Shown here piece after piece: positions 47,170 through 59,980 of a stretch of DNA of 64,000 bases. The stretch is from the NCBI RefSeq assembly GCF_019279795.1, contig NC_056743.1:632397993-632461992 (forward strand), read 5' to 3'. Each line of letters starts with the position of its first letter. The stretch's first letter is position 1. Source of the DNA: Protopterus annectens (Eukaryota; Chordata; Ceratodontiformes; Protopteridae). The position numbers and the translations under genes were made by a program. The notes under the pieces are model-generated. The model did not search any database. It was not told where the DNA came from and was given only the letters and a program-made list of their open reading frames with translations.

Positions 47170-49230
47170 ATTTATCTTTCTATCTATCAATCTATCTATT
47201 TATTTAGTTCATTTTGTTTCCCCTAATGTTTAAGTAATTGATCACCATGGACCAAACCTCAGGCACTGCACAGGTAGAATACAATTACAAAACAGTTACA
47301 TAAATAATAAGTAAAAAGCAAGAAACAATTTGCACATGAAATAAAAGCGAGAAACCATGAAGGGTACATTCATGTAGCAAAAGGATATCTGAATTATATA
47401 ATATTTCCATGGTGATCACAAGCAAGAGAGATGCTTAGCTTAATAAGCCACTTATTCCAATTATCAAAAGATAAAAGAAAATAGAGTGTATTTACACTGC
47501 ATTTTCTAATAATAATGTAAGCCAATGTGGCTTACATTCCTCGAAGCAGAAATAGAAGAGGACAAAGTACTAAGTGAAAGAGTGAGTTGGAGGGGTAATG
47601 GTGGTTAGTTACATTGCTCAAGGTTCAGCTACAACTTGCAGTCAGAGATACTTTTCTGTCTGTAGTCTAAATTTCGGAGTAAGAACAGGCAGCTTTAAAT
47701 TAAGTGGAAGAACTTCACAAAGTTTGGAGACTAGAATGGAAAAAAATGAATGGCTGATTCAATGTAGTTTGGTTGTAAGAGGCTGCAGAGCTGTGGTAGT
47801 GTTGTGGGTAACTTTTAAGTTATAGAAGGTGGTGCTTGAATTAGGGCTTTTCGAAAGGAAATGTATGTTTTAGATTTCGAGGATTCTTAAGAGAAATGAG
47901 CCAAGAAGGTGGTCTGATCTTTGTTTTATTGGTAGCTATTCAGTTTTTTGTGGACAGGGAGAGAATAGTGTTTATGGGAAGAGAGTATGTGATGAACTAA
48001 CTTATTTAATTTGTGATTGTCTGTACTGTGGATATGTTCTTGCAGGTGGCTGCAACTAAGGCTGGAAGACCATATTCACATTGAGTTTAAAGGTCTCATT
48101 TGGTATTTCCAGTTTTTCTGGTTTTATGGCAGGGGAAGAACTTTTCTGGCCCCAAATACTAACTGATTAATTTAATTTCATTTTTTCTATGTGGGCTAGG
48201 AAGCAGTCAGATACCCATCTCTTTTAAGGCCGATAAAGTTTCATCCAGCTTGTTTTTTGGTCTTTGATAGCAAGGGTAATGGAGAGCTATTCAACTTCTG
48301 ATGACTGCCAAAATGTATATTTTTGTTTTGTTTTGAAAATGCACCTTGTGGCCACGAAAAGCAAGTGTGATCATGCTATTGATTAATGTTTGAATAAAAT
48401 ACATTCGGCTATTGGTTTCAGAACACCATTTGATTTATACACAGTTGCTTATCATGATTACTTCTGAACTCACTCCTGATTTAGACTTCTTTAATTGTAT
48501 ACTTTTGTTTTATTGAGATTGACTAGAAGTTTATAATCATTTAATTTATTATTAAGTATGTAGTTGCTTCACTTTTCAAGTTGGGTTTGATAACTGGAGT
48601 GGACAGGTACCAGAACAGAACATAACCCAATCATCTGCTTACAACATCAGAGAAATGAAGGGAAGATCATATAAAGGTTTGTTGGATAAAACTCTTGATA
48701 AAAGCAGGGGTCAAAGGTATCATACATTGCGGATGCCATTAATAAAGAGGCATAATCAGAGAGGATGAAAATCTTATGGTTCTGAACAGTTTGTCAGTTA
48801 GAAGTTTCTGAACCACAGGCATGAGTCTTTGCTGATGCCTAAGTTTAACATGATGTGAAGAATAAGAATGTGATCTTCAAGGTAAAAAAGCCTTGATAAG
48901 CTCAGTTAAAGATCACACCTGTAATGCTACTTTATCAATGTCCATAAAGATGCCATCTTATCCAAATTCCAAAGTGCAGTTATGGTACTGCAGCCTGCCT
49001 AAAATCATTGCTGCTTTAAGAACATTGGGAAACATTTTTGATTTATTATAAATGTTCAAAATAAGGATTTTTTGTAGCATTTTCCATGATTTGGAAGAGG
49101 GAACAGGACAGATCTGTGAAGTATCAAGTTAGGCCTGGATTTAGATATATCTCTAGATCTAAGACGGAACACTTTTGGTTAAACAAAGGTCATGAATATG
49201 AAGCTGGAGAATAGGGAGTCTTTACAGAGG
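47170..49230 (-). pseudogene. L2-like LINE ORF2 remnant in segment copy 2
   Basis: This copy has more indels than its twin at 55.0-57.0 kb, but the same blocks can be followed on the minus strand. These are the DIDKSS..GVI..L.KAF region near 48,900, the ADD active site in a stop-ADDWVMF context at about 48,625-48,640, and a Lys-rich CIFKTK segment near 48,340. The 3' UTR ends near 47,170 in an A-rich tail followed by GATA-like units. Both copies share the disabling changes, so the LINE was dead before the segment duplicated. Confidence 0.7.
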
Positions 49231-49491
49231 AAAATGAACCAGAGAATGCACTTACCCTCCCAGTGTGGGTATCTGTGGATTTGGCTAAGGAGAGGTTCAA
49301 TACCTTTGCCTAATTTGATTGGAAGGAATGCAGAAGTGAAGCTGGGTAGGTAAGGATGCGTTGAGGAATGGTGGTGGAGCTGAGAATTTTGAGACTGAAA
49401 AATGCCCCAAAGACCAGCTGTGTCTTGCATGGATACCATTGAAGAATGTCCTGTCTTTGTGCAACGGTAAGCCTTCCCCGCACTATCCATC

Positions 49492-49575
<84 letters not shown>

Positions 49576-51681
49576 TACATAAATAAATATATGCTACCCT
49601 GGAGATCACCATACCTTGGAGAAAATGGAATATTCAAGAATGTCAATCTCGACTCAATATATATGCAAGTCCACATTTTTAGTTATTATTCTGTCTCACA
49701 ACTCCTGGACTTACTCAACTTGAGATGAGGAGCAAAAAGGAAAAGGCTCCATGCTCCAGCTTGGCGATCCTCACTCGTCTCCCTAAGCAGCACCAGATCC
49801 AGTTGTGTTGGCGCAGGTTATCCTGTAGCATTGGCTTAGCTGACTGAAGCAATGCTTCAATTCCCTGACCCAAAACCAATACTTCCATAATCGCATTTCT
49901 GATACCTGTGATTGTACCCCAGTAGCTTGGCGCTTTGGGTAGCTGCTCTCTTTATGTTACAGCAAAAAGGGTGCAGAAATCAAATGTTTTGTTAGATGTA
50001 CAATTACTTACAAGGCAATTGAACCTGGCCCTTGTTTCCTAAACGCATAATGTTGTTTCCCTCTGGTTTCATAGATATAGTTTTTAATTCCCTTCAGACT
50101 CTTTTGTTCATTTTATTTGAATGGATTGGTTCTTGCATGATGTGTAAGGATGTTACAGAAACAAAGAAAGCAGTTACCTGATCAAATCTTACCCAGATGA
50201 GTGTGATTTACTTGTACAAAGTATGTGGTGATAGGAGTTTAAGGGTTATGAGACCTAACAAGGACGGGGGTTTAATCATTGTGAATCCAACGGATTACAG
50301 CAATACACTGTTCAGTATTTTATGTTTTTTATGATGAAGAATATGTCAATATTATAAATATTGCTAATCATAAAATAAAGTTATTTTTCATGAAGTTTTT
50401 TTTTTCTCAAGGGTACAATAATAATATTTTGTAACATTTTTTAAGGGTGGACAAACCAATTATGCCAACAATATTCAACACTCTGAAAAACCCTTAAGAA
50501 GTTGAAGGCGCCCCATTAAGACCTACTGGAGATGGTAAAGGGTCACAAACACACCAAATTGTTCAGTATATTGAATTTAAGATAAAAAAATGTGTGGGGG
50601 CAATTTCTGCATATGCTCACTGATTTCTGGGATTTTTTTAAAGTTGTTGACCAAAGGCTTGTACAATAATGGATTAATAGTTGCTGCTGTGGATGTTACC
50701 AATGATGTGGCTAGTAAGAACTTTAAATCCAATATTTTTTGGAAATCCTTGTATTCTACCTCCTTGCTACATTATGACAGTTGCCATGGAGTGTACCAGA
50801 AGAAAGACCTTGTGAAAGGCCAAATGGTGTGACCAACTCACTAACCAGTTGTCATGACAACCCCTGTCTATAATCCCTTTCATCATTACCTAGCCTATCT
50901 TTAAGAGATATGTAATGTTGACCTTGGCCTACTGTTATTCAGAACTGACATTTCCGTTAATTACATTTTGACCTTCACATATACATGCCAAGGTTTAACT
51001 CAAACGGGAATAAGTTATTAAATAAAGTAAGAAAGAAAACTGGGGGGGGGGAGGGTCTTAGGACACTTTTCAACTGTATGCATATAATTTCTGTAATGGT
51101 ATTTCTTAAACCTTATAGAACTGTGGAAAGAAAGCTGTACATCTTAACACAAGATTGCAGTGATTAGCAACTTTAAAGCTCAATGCATTACTGTTATAGC
51201 TGGCAATTAAATACAACTTAAAAGTAGTAATACATACATATTTAGGAAAACACTAATAAGAAATTTAAGAAAATGAGTGTTCGGCTATGCAAACAAATAC
51301 TGTTAATACTTTTTCTTGACCACTGCAGAAATGGTGATGTTTTGACTCTGACAGCACAAATTATTTTATGTGACAAAATAAAAGAATCTGATGTGCAGTA
51401 CTTCAAAAGACAAAACAGTTCAAACTGGGGAAACATTGCATAATATAAACAAATCCATTCAATTGCAAGGTATTAACTCATGCTAAATACTGAAGTAAAT
51501 AAATGTACCACTTCAGGACACTCAGTACATACTTAGATGCACCATCTTATTAGAATGTATTGTGCAAAACAGTTTTTTAGATGATGCCTTACAACATCAC
51601 TGAACATGTGTCAGTAAACACCCATGCATGACTTTTGATAACACTAGTATGACCACCTGTTCTGAAATAAAATAAATAAAT

Positions 51682-51744
<63 letters not shown>

Positions 51745-51779
51745 CATGGGTCTAGTATGTAATTTTAAAAAGTCAAAAT
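49231..51779. other. Rest of segment copy 2: no gene
   Basis: Contains (AT)n at 49,495-49,569 and 51,680-51,734. An 80-codon frame at 50,590-50,832 is identical at 58,401-58,643, but it has no recognisable motif and its identity is explained by the recent duplication. Confidence 0.6.
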
Positions 51780-52055
51780 CTTGAACATCAGAATGTCAAC
51801 TTTCAGATGTTCGAAATTTTAAATCTCAAATGCAAAAACAAACAAAATTTAAACAAAAAGTTATACATCACGTTGCTGCGGGGCCCTGCATACTTAAATA
51901 TACCAACTCCAAGATCTCACTACAGTGAAGAGAATGGTAAAGTTACAATTCCACACTGTTGTGTGATCTCAAATGTTTAGCTTTGATATTTTACAATTTT
52001 GAACATCCGGACATTGGGATTCTGATGTTCGGGATTTTGAGATTTTGAAATTAAG
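51780..52055 (+). mobile_element. Palindromic GC-core element, copy 2
   Basis: Inverted ends: GAACATCAGAATGTCAACTT..CAGATGTTCGAAATTTTAAA on the left against TTTACAATTTTGAACATCCG..ATTCTGATGTTC on the right. The centre here is short (CGTTGCTGCGGGGCCCTGCA), whereas copy 3 carries a longer C-rich hairpin at the same place. Confidence 0.7.
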
Positions 52056-52349
52056 AAGTGGACTCATATACATATATGTATTTATATATATATAAAGTTG
52101 AGAACAAATGTCTGATGAACACTGACAATAGACCATGAACCACACAGAACAGCTTCTGAAAATGTTTTGGGTTTTCAAAATACTTCATTCAGGCGACAAT
52201 AGCTTATTTAAATTATATACACACAGGGCTTCGGTGCATGCATAAAATGCAGAAGTTTTACGGAGTATATATGGAAGAGTATATGTTACTTCTTTTACTT
52301 AACCTGTCTACAGAAATTATTTGTTAAAATCTGTCCTGAAGTAGTTTGG

Positions 52350-54752
52350 TTCATAGGTTCATAGGTTCATACTAGGCTATCTGCCCTAGGGCACTTATAA
52401 GCCTAGCCAGAATGTGTTTGGCTTTCGCCACCCATTTTAAATTAATTTTGCTATGCCCTTTTTTGAGGTTAGTATACTGTGCCTCTGTCTAACAGTGACA
52501 CAGAAGTGATACCCGGGGTAAACCTACGATCTCCTATCCACTCATCAAGATTCCTCTTGAAGAGAGTCAGTGAGGGACTCTGCCTAATCTGGACTGGGAT
52601 TTTATTCCAGAGTGAAGGGAGCCTCTGGGTTATGAATCTGTCCCTCCAGCATGTCCTATTTATTTCAGTGCTGAGGTTCAAGTCTCTCGAGTGCGTAGCT
52701 TGATGGGATTTGGATTTTCTGAGGTGCAGCATGTCCATTAATTCCAGGTTGGACATGGCGTTATACGTCAGGCACAGATCGCCTCTGAACAGGTGGTATG
52801 CCACTGAGTAGAGCTGGAGTTTCTTTAACCGGGCAGCATATGGCATCTGTTTGAGCCCTTTGATCCTCTTGGTGAGGTACTTTTGGGGTCTTTCCAGTTG
52901 CTGCAGGTGTCTGGCAAGGTACATCCCAAAAGGGGCATTGTACTCAATTATGGGCCTGATGAGGGATGAGTAAAGAGGCACAATGACCTCCCCTGATCTA
53001 CATGTGAATCCCTTCATGATTAGGTGGGCTATATAAAATGTTTTTCTAACCACTTTGGCCACGTGGTTGTCAAATGAGAGATTGCTATCAACTTGGGTCC
53101 CCAGGTCCCTAATTACTTCTTCTGTACTTAATGGATTACCACCTATGTGGAAATTTGTGGGCACTTTGTTTTTGCCAAAGGGATGACTATACACTTTTGG
53201 CATTTAGCTTGAGGCCATGGCTCTGGCACCAGTTGTCTGTTTCTATGAGGCCCTTTTGGAGGATGCTTGTGTCAGCTGGAGAGTCGATTATGGTGCCCAG
53301 TTTGCAGTCATCTGCTAACTTGGTCAGCCACAGTCCGTCCGTGTTGGCCTGTACCTCCGAGAAATATATACCGAACAAGAGAGGTCCCAGGACTGAGCCT
53401 TGTGGGACACCACTTGTAACTGGTTTGGAGTCTGACATGGCTCCAGCAATTCTAACCATGTGGGTTCTGTCCTTGAGCCAGTTTGCAATCCATCTAGTGA
53501 CATAGGGGTTTATATTTAAGCTGGTGAGCTTATCTATAATGCCCGAGTGGGGTATTGTATCGAAGGCTTTAGCGAGGTCCAGGTAGGCTGTGTGGTCCAC
53601 CTTCCCCTCGTCAGTCGCCTTGGTGACTGTTTCAAAGAAATCAACCAGGTTTAAAAGGCAGGATCTGCCCTTAACAAAGCCGAACTGGGTAGGATCCAGT
53701 GTCTGTAGGTCCCCAATATCTTTATTTATGAGGTCCATGATGATCCTTTCCATAGCTTTGCAGACTAAGCTAGTCAGGCTTATGGGGTGATAGTTTCCAG
53801 GATCCGTTGAGGCACCACCTTTATGGAGAGGGACCACTGTTGCTGTACGCCACTCTTTGGGCACATATCCTGTAGTAAGGCTGAGATTGAACAGTAGTTT
53901 TATGTTTGGGTTTAGCTCTTCTTGCAGTTCATGTAGGACGCAGCCCAGGACACTGTCTGGTCCCATTGATGCTGTGTTTTTTGCTTTGGAGAGGGCGGCT
54001 CTTACCTGAGCATCTGAGATGTCACGGGGGGCAGCACTCTGCTGGGATAGATATTTGCCCTTTTGGTGGGAGGGCATTTGCTGAACCTGTCAGCTAGGAT
54101 GTTGGCAATGTCTGTGGGTTCAGTGTATTTTTTGTCATTTTGGACTAATTCTGAGCATATCTGGGAATTACCGCCCAGGTTCCTAACATAACTAAAGAAA
54201 GCCTTGCGATTATCCTTAGTGTCCTGTGCAATTTTTCTCTCGAAGCTGGCCTTAGACAATTTTATGAGTGCCCGTAGTTTTTTGCTAATACTGATCAGTG
54301 ATGCCTTCCCTTTTTGGGATTTTGCTCTATCATTTAGTAGCTTCCTCCTTCTATTGTATAGTTTGTTTATGGCTGGGGTCCACCAGACAGGACGTCTGCC
54401 TTTGGAGGATTGGGTCTTGGTCATTCCTGAAGGTGTTCATAGAATGCGTTTATAAAGGATTCTGCAGTCTGGGCCGTATTTTCCACAGGCCCGGGGGCTT
54501 TGAAGGATTCCACCTCGGTTTTGAGGAGTGTGAAATTTGCTTTAGAGAAGTTTTTCACTGTGGTTTTCTGGGCAGGGGGTGGGGTCGGGATGTGAATATC
54601 CAGTGAGATTAGTTTATGGTCTGATCTTACCAGTGAGGGATACACTTCTGGTCTGGAGCATAGAGTCCCCATGTTGGTGATGATCAGGTCCAGTATGTTT
54701 TCCCCTCTTGTGGGAGTGGTAACAAGTTGTTCCATTGCACTTTGTAAATTGT
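52350..54752 (-). mobile_element. CR1-like LINE inserted in segment copy 3
   Basis: The boundaries are exact because the empty site survives in copies 1 and 2: TAGTTTGGTTTTTGACAGAA at about 41,991 and the TTTGGCTTTTGACAG variant at about 46,860. Here TAGTTTGG is followed by TTCATAGG units (the LINE 3' end) and AATTG/TTTTTGACAG closes the 5' side. No clear target duplication is visible, as is common for CR1. The element is 5'-truncated within the endonuclease domain. Confidence 0.9.
52469..54752 (-). pseudogene. CR1-like ORF2, best-preserved copy (three frameshifts)
   Basis: ORF2 proteins nick the target and reverse transcribe the element RNA from the nick. Minus-strand order: NLQSAMEQLVTTPTRGENIL and LVRSDHKLISLDIHI (54,421-54,752), the end of the endonuclease with its SDH motif; a linker with KLYNRRRKLLNDRAKS (54,002-54,424); and the reverse transcriptase (53,187-54,077) with VPKEWRTATVVPLHKGG, TLDPTQFGFVKGRSCLLNLV, YLDLAKAFDTIPHSGI, TSGVPQGSVLGPLLFGIYF and the LADD active site at 53,307-53,318. 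The C-terminal domain (52,469-53,203) has VIRDLGTQVDSNLSFDNHV and TCWRDRFITQRLPSLWNKIP. Only three frame changes separate about 760 residues with no internal stops inside the blocks, so it is young; some changes may be sequence errors. The N-terminal half of the endonuclease and ORF1 are absent. Confidence 0.9.
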
Positions 54753-54846
54753 TTTTGACAGAAAATGAGGAAGCCATTTACATTTCACTAAATATATTTT
54801 TTCTATACTCTCTGTGGATGCTTTTGGTACAGGCCTGGTCAATGAG

Positions 54847-54889
54847 AAAGAAAAAAAAAAGAAAGAGAGAAAGAATAAAGAAAGAAAGG
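54847..54889. repeat. (GAAA)n microsatellite in segment copy 3
   Basis: Shorter and more interrupted than the same tract in copies 1 and 2. Confidence 0.9.
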
Positions 54890-55029
54890 TTTATTTTAGT
54901 GTCTTGTATTAAGTAAAATATTTCATGGTCCACATGCATGTGTAAAGTTTTAACTTCAGTGCAGAAATTGGTTGTTTATGTGTAATTACAGAAGTAAAGT
55001 ATAATAAACTAGCAGTAGCTCACCATCAC

Positions 55030-57020
55030 ATTTATCTTTCTATCTATCAATCTATCCATTTATTTAGTTCATTTTGTTTCCGTAGTTTAAGTACTGATCA
55101 CCATTGACCAACTTCAGGCACTGCACAGGTGAATACAATTACAAAACAGTTACATAAATAAGTAAAAGCCAGAAACAATTTGCACATAAAATAAAAGCAA
55201 AACCATATGGGTACATTCATGTAGCAAAAAGGATATCTGAATTATATAATATTTCCATGGTGATCACAAGCAAGAGATGTAGCGAATAAGCCACTTATTC
55301 CACCATCAAAAGATAAAGAAAATAGAGTGTATTTACACTGCATTTTCTAATAATAATGTAAGCCAATGTGGTTTACATTCCTGAGCAGAATACAAGAGGA
55401 TAAGTACAATGAAGGAGTGAGTTGGAGGGGTAATGGTGGTTAGGTTACATTGCCTGTCTGCTACAACTTGCAGTCAGAGATACTTTTCTGTCTGTAGTCT
55501 AAATTTCGAGTAAGAACAGGCAGCTTTTAAATTAGGTGGAAGAACTTCACAAAGTTTGGAGACTAGAATGGAAAATGAATGGCTGATTCAATGTAGTTTG
55601 GTTGTAAGAGGCTGCAGAGCTGTGGTAGTGTTGGGGTAACTTTTTAAGTTATAGAAGGTGGTGTTTGAATTAGGCTTTTCGGAAAGGAAATGTATGTTTT
55701 TAGATTGAGGATTCTTAAGAGAAATGAGCCAAGAAGGTGGTCTGATCTTTGTTTTATTGGTAGCTATTCAGTTTTGTGACAGGGAGAGAATAGTGTTTAT
55801 GGGAAGAGAGTATGTGATGAACTAACTTATTTAATTTGTGATTGTCTGTACTGTGGATATGTTCTTGCAGGTGGCTGCAACTAAGGCTGGAAGACCATAT
55901 TCACATTGAGTTTAAAGGTCTCATTTGGTATTTCCAGTTTTTCTGGTTTTGAGTGGTATTTCTGGCCCCAAATACTAACTGATTAATTTAATTTCATTTT
56001 TTCTATGTGGGCTAGGAAGCAGTCAGATACCCATCTCTTTGAAGGCCGATAAAGTTTCATCCAGCTTGTTTTTTTGGTCTTTGATAGCAAGGGTAATGGA
56101 GAGCTATTCAACTTCTGATGACTGCCAAAATGTATATTTTTTGTTTTGGTTTTGAAAATGCACCTTGTACATGAAAGCAAGTGTGACTGCGTTATTGATT
56201 AATGTTTGAATAAAATACATTCGCTGCTGGTTTCAGAACACCATTTGATTTATACATTGCTGTTTATCATGATTGTTTCTGAACTCACCCTTGATTTAGA
56301 CTTTTTAATTGTATACTTTTTGTTTTATTGAGATTGACTAGAAGTTTATAATCATTTAATTTATTATTAAGTATGTGAAGGTCATTTTCAAGTTGGGTTT
56401 GGATAACTGAGTGACAGGTGTCATATCAGAACATAACCCAATCATCTGCTTACAACATCAGAGAAATGAAGGGAAGATCATATAAAGGTTTGTTGATAAA
56501 AACTTGATAAAAGCAGGGGTCAAAGGTATCATACATTATGGGATGCCATTTAATAAAGAGGCATAATCAGAGAGGGATGAAAATCTTATGGTTCTGAACA
56601 GTTTGTCAGTTAGGAAGTTTCTGAACCACAGGCATGAGTCTTTGCTGATGCCTAAGTTTAACATGATGTGAAGAATAAGAATGTGATCTTCAAGGTAAAA
56701 AGCCTTGATAAGCTCAGCAAAGATCACACCTGTAATGCTACTTTTATCAATGTCCATAAAGATGCCATCTATCCAAATCTAAAGTGCAGTTATGGTACTG
56801 CAGCCTGCCTAAAATCATTGCTGCTTTAAGAACATTGGGAAACATTTTTTGGATTTATTATAAATGTTCAAAATAAGTGATTTTTTTGTAGTATTTTCCA
56901 TGATTTGGAAGAGTGGAAACAGGACAGATCTGTGAAGCATTGCCAGGGCCTGGATTTAGATATATTCTAGATCTAAGACGGAACACTTTTGATTAAGCAA
57001 AGGTCATAAATATGAAGCTA
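55030..57020 (-). pseudogene. L2-like LINE ORF2 remnant in segment copy 3
   Basis: On the minus strand: DKSSITGVIFAELIKAFYLE (about 56,690-56,750), a palm block with one Asp position changed (KAFY where KAFD is expected); GISKDSCLWFRNFLTDKLFR (about 56,600-56,660); YASLLNGIP, then after a frame change INKPLYDLPFISLML and a stop-ADDWVMF active site at about 56,440-56,455; LNNKLNDYKLLVNLNKTKSI (about 56,310-56,370); CIFKTKTKNIHFGSHQKL (about 56,110-56,165). The 3' UTR ends near 55,040 with A-rich then GATA-like units. It is a dead LINE of the L2 kind, carried along by the segmental duplication. Confidence 0.75.
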
Positions 57021-57313
57021 GAGAATAGGGAGTCTTTACAGAGGAAAATGAACCAGAGATTGCAGTTACCCGCCCCAGTGTGGGTATCTGTGGGATTTGG
57101 CTAAGGAGAGGTTCAATACCTTTTGCTCTAATTTGATTGAAGTGGAATGCAGAAGTGAAGCGGGTAGGTAAGGGATGTGTGTTGAGGAATGGTGGTGGAG
57201 CTGGAGGAATTTTGAGACTGAAAAATGCCCTGCAAAGACCAGCTGTGTCTTGCATGGATAACATTGAAGAATGTCCTGTCTTTGTGCAACGGTAAGCCTC
57301 CCTGCACCATCCA

Positions 57314-57388
<75 letters not shown>

Positions 57389-59494
57389 TACATAAATAAA
57401 TATATGCCAATTCTGAGATCACCATACCTTGGAGAAAATGGAATATTCAGAAGAATGTCAATCTCTGACTCAATATATATGCAAGTCCACATTTTTAGTT
57501 ATTATTCTGTCTCACAACTCCTGGACTTACTCAACTTTGAGATGAGGAGCAAAAAGGAAAAAAGGCCCATGCTCCAGCTTGGCGATCCTCACCTGTCTCC
57601 TAAGCAGCACCAGATCCAAAGCCAGTGTTGCGCAGGTTATCCTGCACATGAAGGACTGAAGCAAATGCTTCACTCCTGACTCCAAAACCAATACTTCCAT
57701 AATCGCATTTCTGATACCTGTGATTGTACCCCCAGTAGCTTGCGCTTGGGTAGCTGCTCTCTTTATGTTACAGCAAAAAGGGTGCAGAAATCAAATGTTT
57801 TGTTAGATGTACAATTACTTACAAGGCAATTGAACCTGGCCCTTTGTTTCCCTAAAACGTACAATGTTGTTTCCTCTGGTTTGCATAGATATAGTGTTTT
57901 TAATTCCCCTTCAGACTCTTTTGTCTATTTATTTGAATGGATTGCTCTGTATGATGTAAGGATGTTACAGAAACAAAGAAAGCCGTTACCTGATCAAATC
58001 TTTACCCAGATGAGTGTGATTTACTTAGCAAAGTATGTGGTGATAGGAGTTTAAGGGTTATGAGACCTAACAAGGACGGGGGTTTAATCATTGTGAATCC
58101 AACGGATTACAGCAATACACTGTTCAGTATTTTATGTTTTTTATGATGAAGAATATGTCAATATTATAAATATTGCTAATCATAAAATAAAGTTATTTTT
58201 CATGAAGTTTTTTTTTCTCAAGGGTACAATAATAATATTTTGTAACATTTTTTAAGGGTGGACAAACCAATTATGCCAACAATATTCAACACTCTGAAAA
58301 ACCCTTAAGAAGTTGAAGGCGCCCCATTAAGACCTACTGGAGATGGTAAAGGGTCACAAACACACCAAATTGTTCAGTATATTGAATTTAAGATAAAAAA
58401 ATGTGTGGGGGCAATTTCTGCATATGCTCACTGATTTCTGGGATTTTTTTAAAGTTGTTGACCAAAGGCTTGTACAATAATGGATTAATAGTTGCTGCTG
58501 TGGATGTTACCAATGATGTGGCTAGTAAGAACTTTAAATCCAATATTTTTTGGAAATCCTTGTATTCTACCTCCTTGCTACATTATGACAGTTGCCATGG
58601 AGTGTACCAGAAGAAAGACCTTGTGAAAGGCCAAATGGTGTGACCAACTCACTAACCAGTTGTCATGACAACCCCTGTCTATAATCCCTTTCATCATTAC
58701 CTAGCCTATCTTTAAGAGATATGTATGATACGGTTGACCTTGGCCTACTGTTATTCAGAACTGACATTTCCGTTAATTACATTTTGACCTTCACATATAC
58801 ATGCCAAGGTTTAACTCAAAGGGGAATAAGTTATTAAATAAAGTAAGAAAGAAAACTGGGGGGGGGGGTCTTAGGACACTTTTCAACTGTATGCATATAA
58901 TTTCTGTAATGGTATTTCTTAAACCTTATAGAACTGTGGAAAGAAAGCTGTACATCTTAACACAAGATTGCAGTGATTAGCAACTTTAAAGCTCAATGCA
59001 TTACTGTTATAGCTGGCAATTAAATACAACTTAAAAGTAGTAATACATACATATTTAGGAAAACACTAATAAGAAATTTAAGAAAATGAGTGTTCGGCTA
59101 TGCAAACAAATACTGTTAATACTTTTTCTTGACCACTGCAGAAATGGTGATGTTTTGACTCTGACAGCACAAATTATTTTATGTGACAAAATAAAAGAAT
59201 CTGATGTGCAGTACTTCAAAAGACAAAACAGTTCAAACTGGGGAAACATTGCATAATATAAACAAATCCATTCAATTGCAAGGTATTAACTCATGCTAAA
59301 TACTGAAGTAAATAAATGTACCACTTCAGGACACTCAGCACATACTTAGATGCACCATCTTATTAGAATGTATTGTGCAAAACAGTTTTTTAGATGATGC
59401 CTTACAACATCACTGAACATGTGTCAGTAAACACCCATGCATGACTTTTGATAACACTAGTATGACCACCTGTTCTGAAATAAAATAAATAAAT

Positions 59495-59557
<63 letters not shown>

Positions 59558-59582
59558 CATGGGTCTAGTATGTAATTTTAAA
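57021..59582. other. Rest of segment copy 3: no gene
   Basis: Contains (AT)n at 57,316-57,381 and 59,502-59,546. The part from about 57,880 is nearly identical to 50,050-51,870, with only isolated differences such as ACTCAAACGGGAA against ACTCAAAGGGGAA. Confidence 0.6.
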
Positions 59583-59885
59583 AAGTCAAAATCTTGAACA
59601 TCAGAATGTCAACTTTCAGATGTTCGAAATTTTTAAATCTCGAAATGCAAAAAACAAACAACATTTAAACAAAAAAAGTTATACATCACGTTGCTGCAGG
59701 GGGCAACCCCCCTGCACCCCCCCATACTTAAATATACCAACTCCAAGATCTCACTACAGTGAAGAGAATGGTAAAGTTACAATTCCACACTGTTGTGTGA
59801 TCTCAAATGTTTAGCTTTGATATTTTACAATTTTGAACATCCGGACATTGGGATTCTGATGTTCGGGATTTTGAGATTTTGAAAT
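59583..59885 (+). mobile_element. Palindromic GC-core element, copy 3
   Basis: Twin of the copy at 51,780. Its centre reads GCAGGGGGCAACCCCCCTGC, a perfect hairpin, followed by a run of seven C. The first copy at 23.9 kb is an independent, diverged insertion of the same family. Confidence 0.75.
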
Positions 59886-59980
59886 TAAGAAGTGGACTCA
59901 TATACATATATGTATTTATATATATATAAAGTTGAGAACAAATGTCTGATGAACACTGACAATAGACCATGAACCACACA

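Larger units (their letters stand above)
45781..52157 (+). repeat. Duplicated segment, copy 2
   Basis: Matches copy 1 at its left end and copy 3 (52,187-59,980) over its remaining length, with an offset of about 7.81-7.83 kb in the right half. From about 50,050 to 51,870 the two are almost letter-identical, including identical 80- and 64-codon chance frames. From 46,100 to 50,000 they differ by many one- to few-base indels. The segment holds a degraded 57-bp array, an L2-like LINE, (AT)n tracts and a palindromic element. Confidence 0.9.
52187..59980 (+). repeat. Duplicated segment, copy 3, with LINE insertion
   Basis: Begins with TTCATTCAGGCGACAATAGC directly after the end of copy 2 and ends near ACCATGAACCACACAGCACA. 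It is interrupted at 52,350-54,752 by a CR1-like LINE. Its left end agrees with copy 1 where copy 2 differs. Confidence 0.9.

Noticed and set aside
50590..50832. 80-codon frame identical at 58,401-58,643, looking conserved
   Set aside because: The identity reflects the nearly identical duplicated segments, including their non-coding parts, so it is no evidence of selection.
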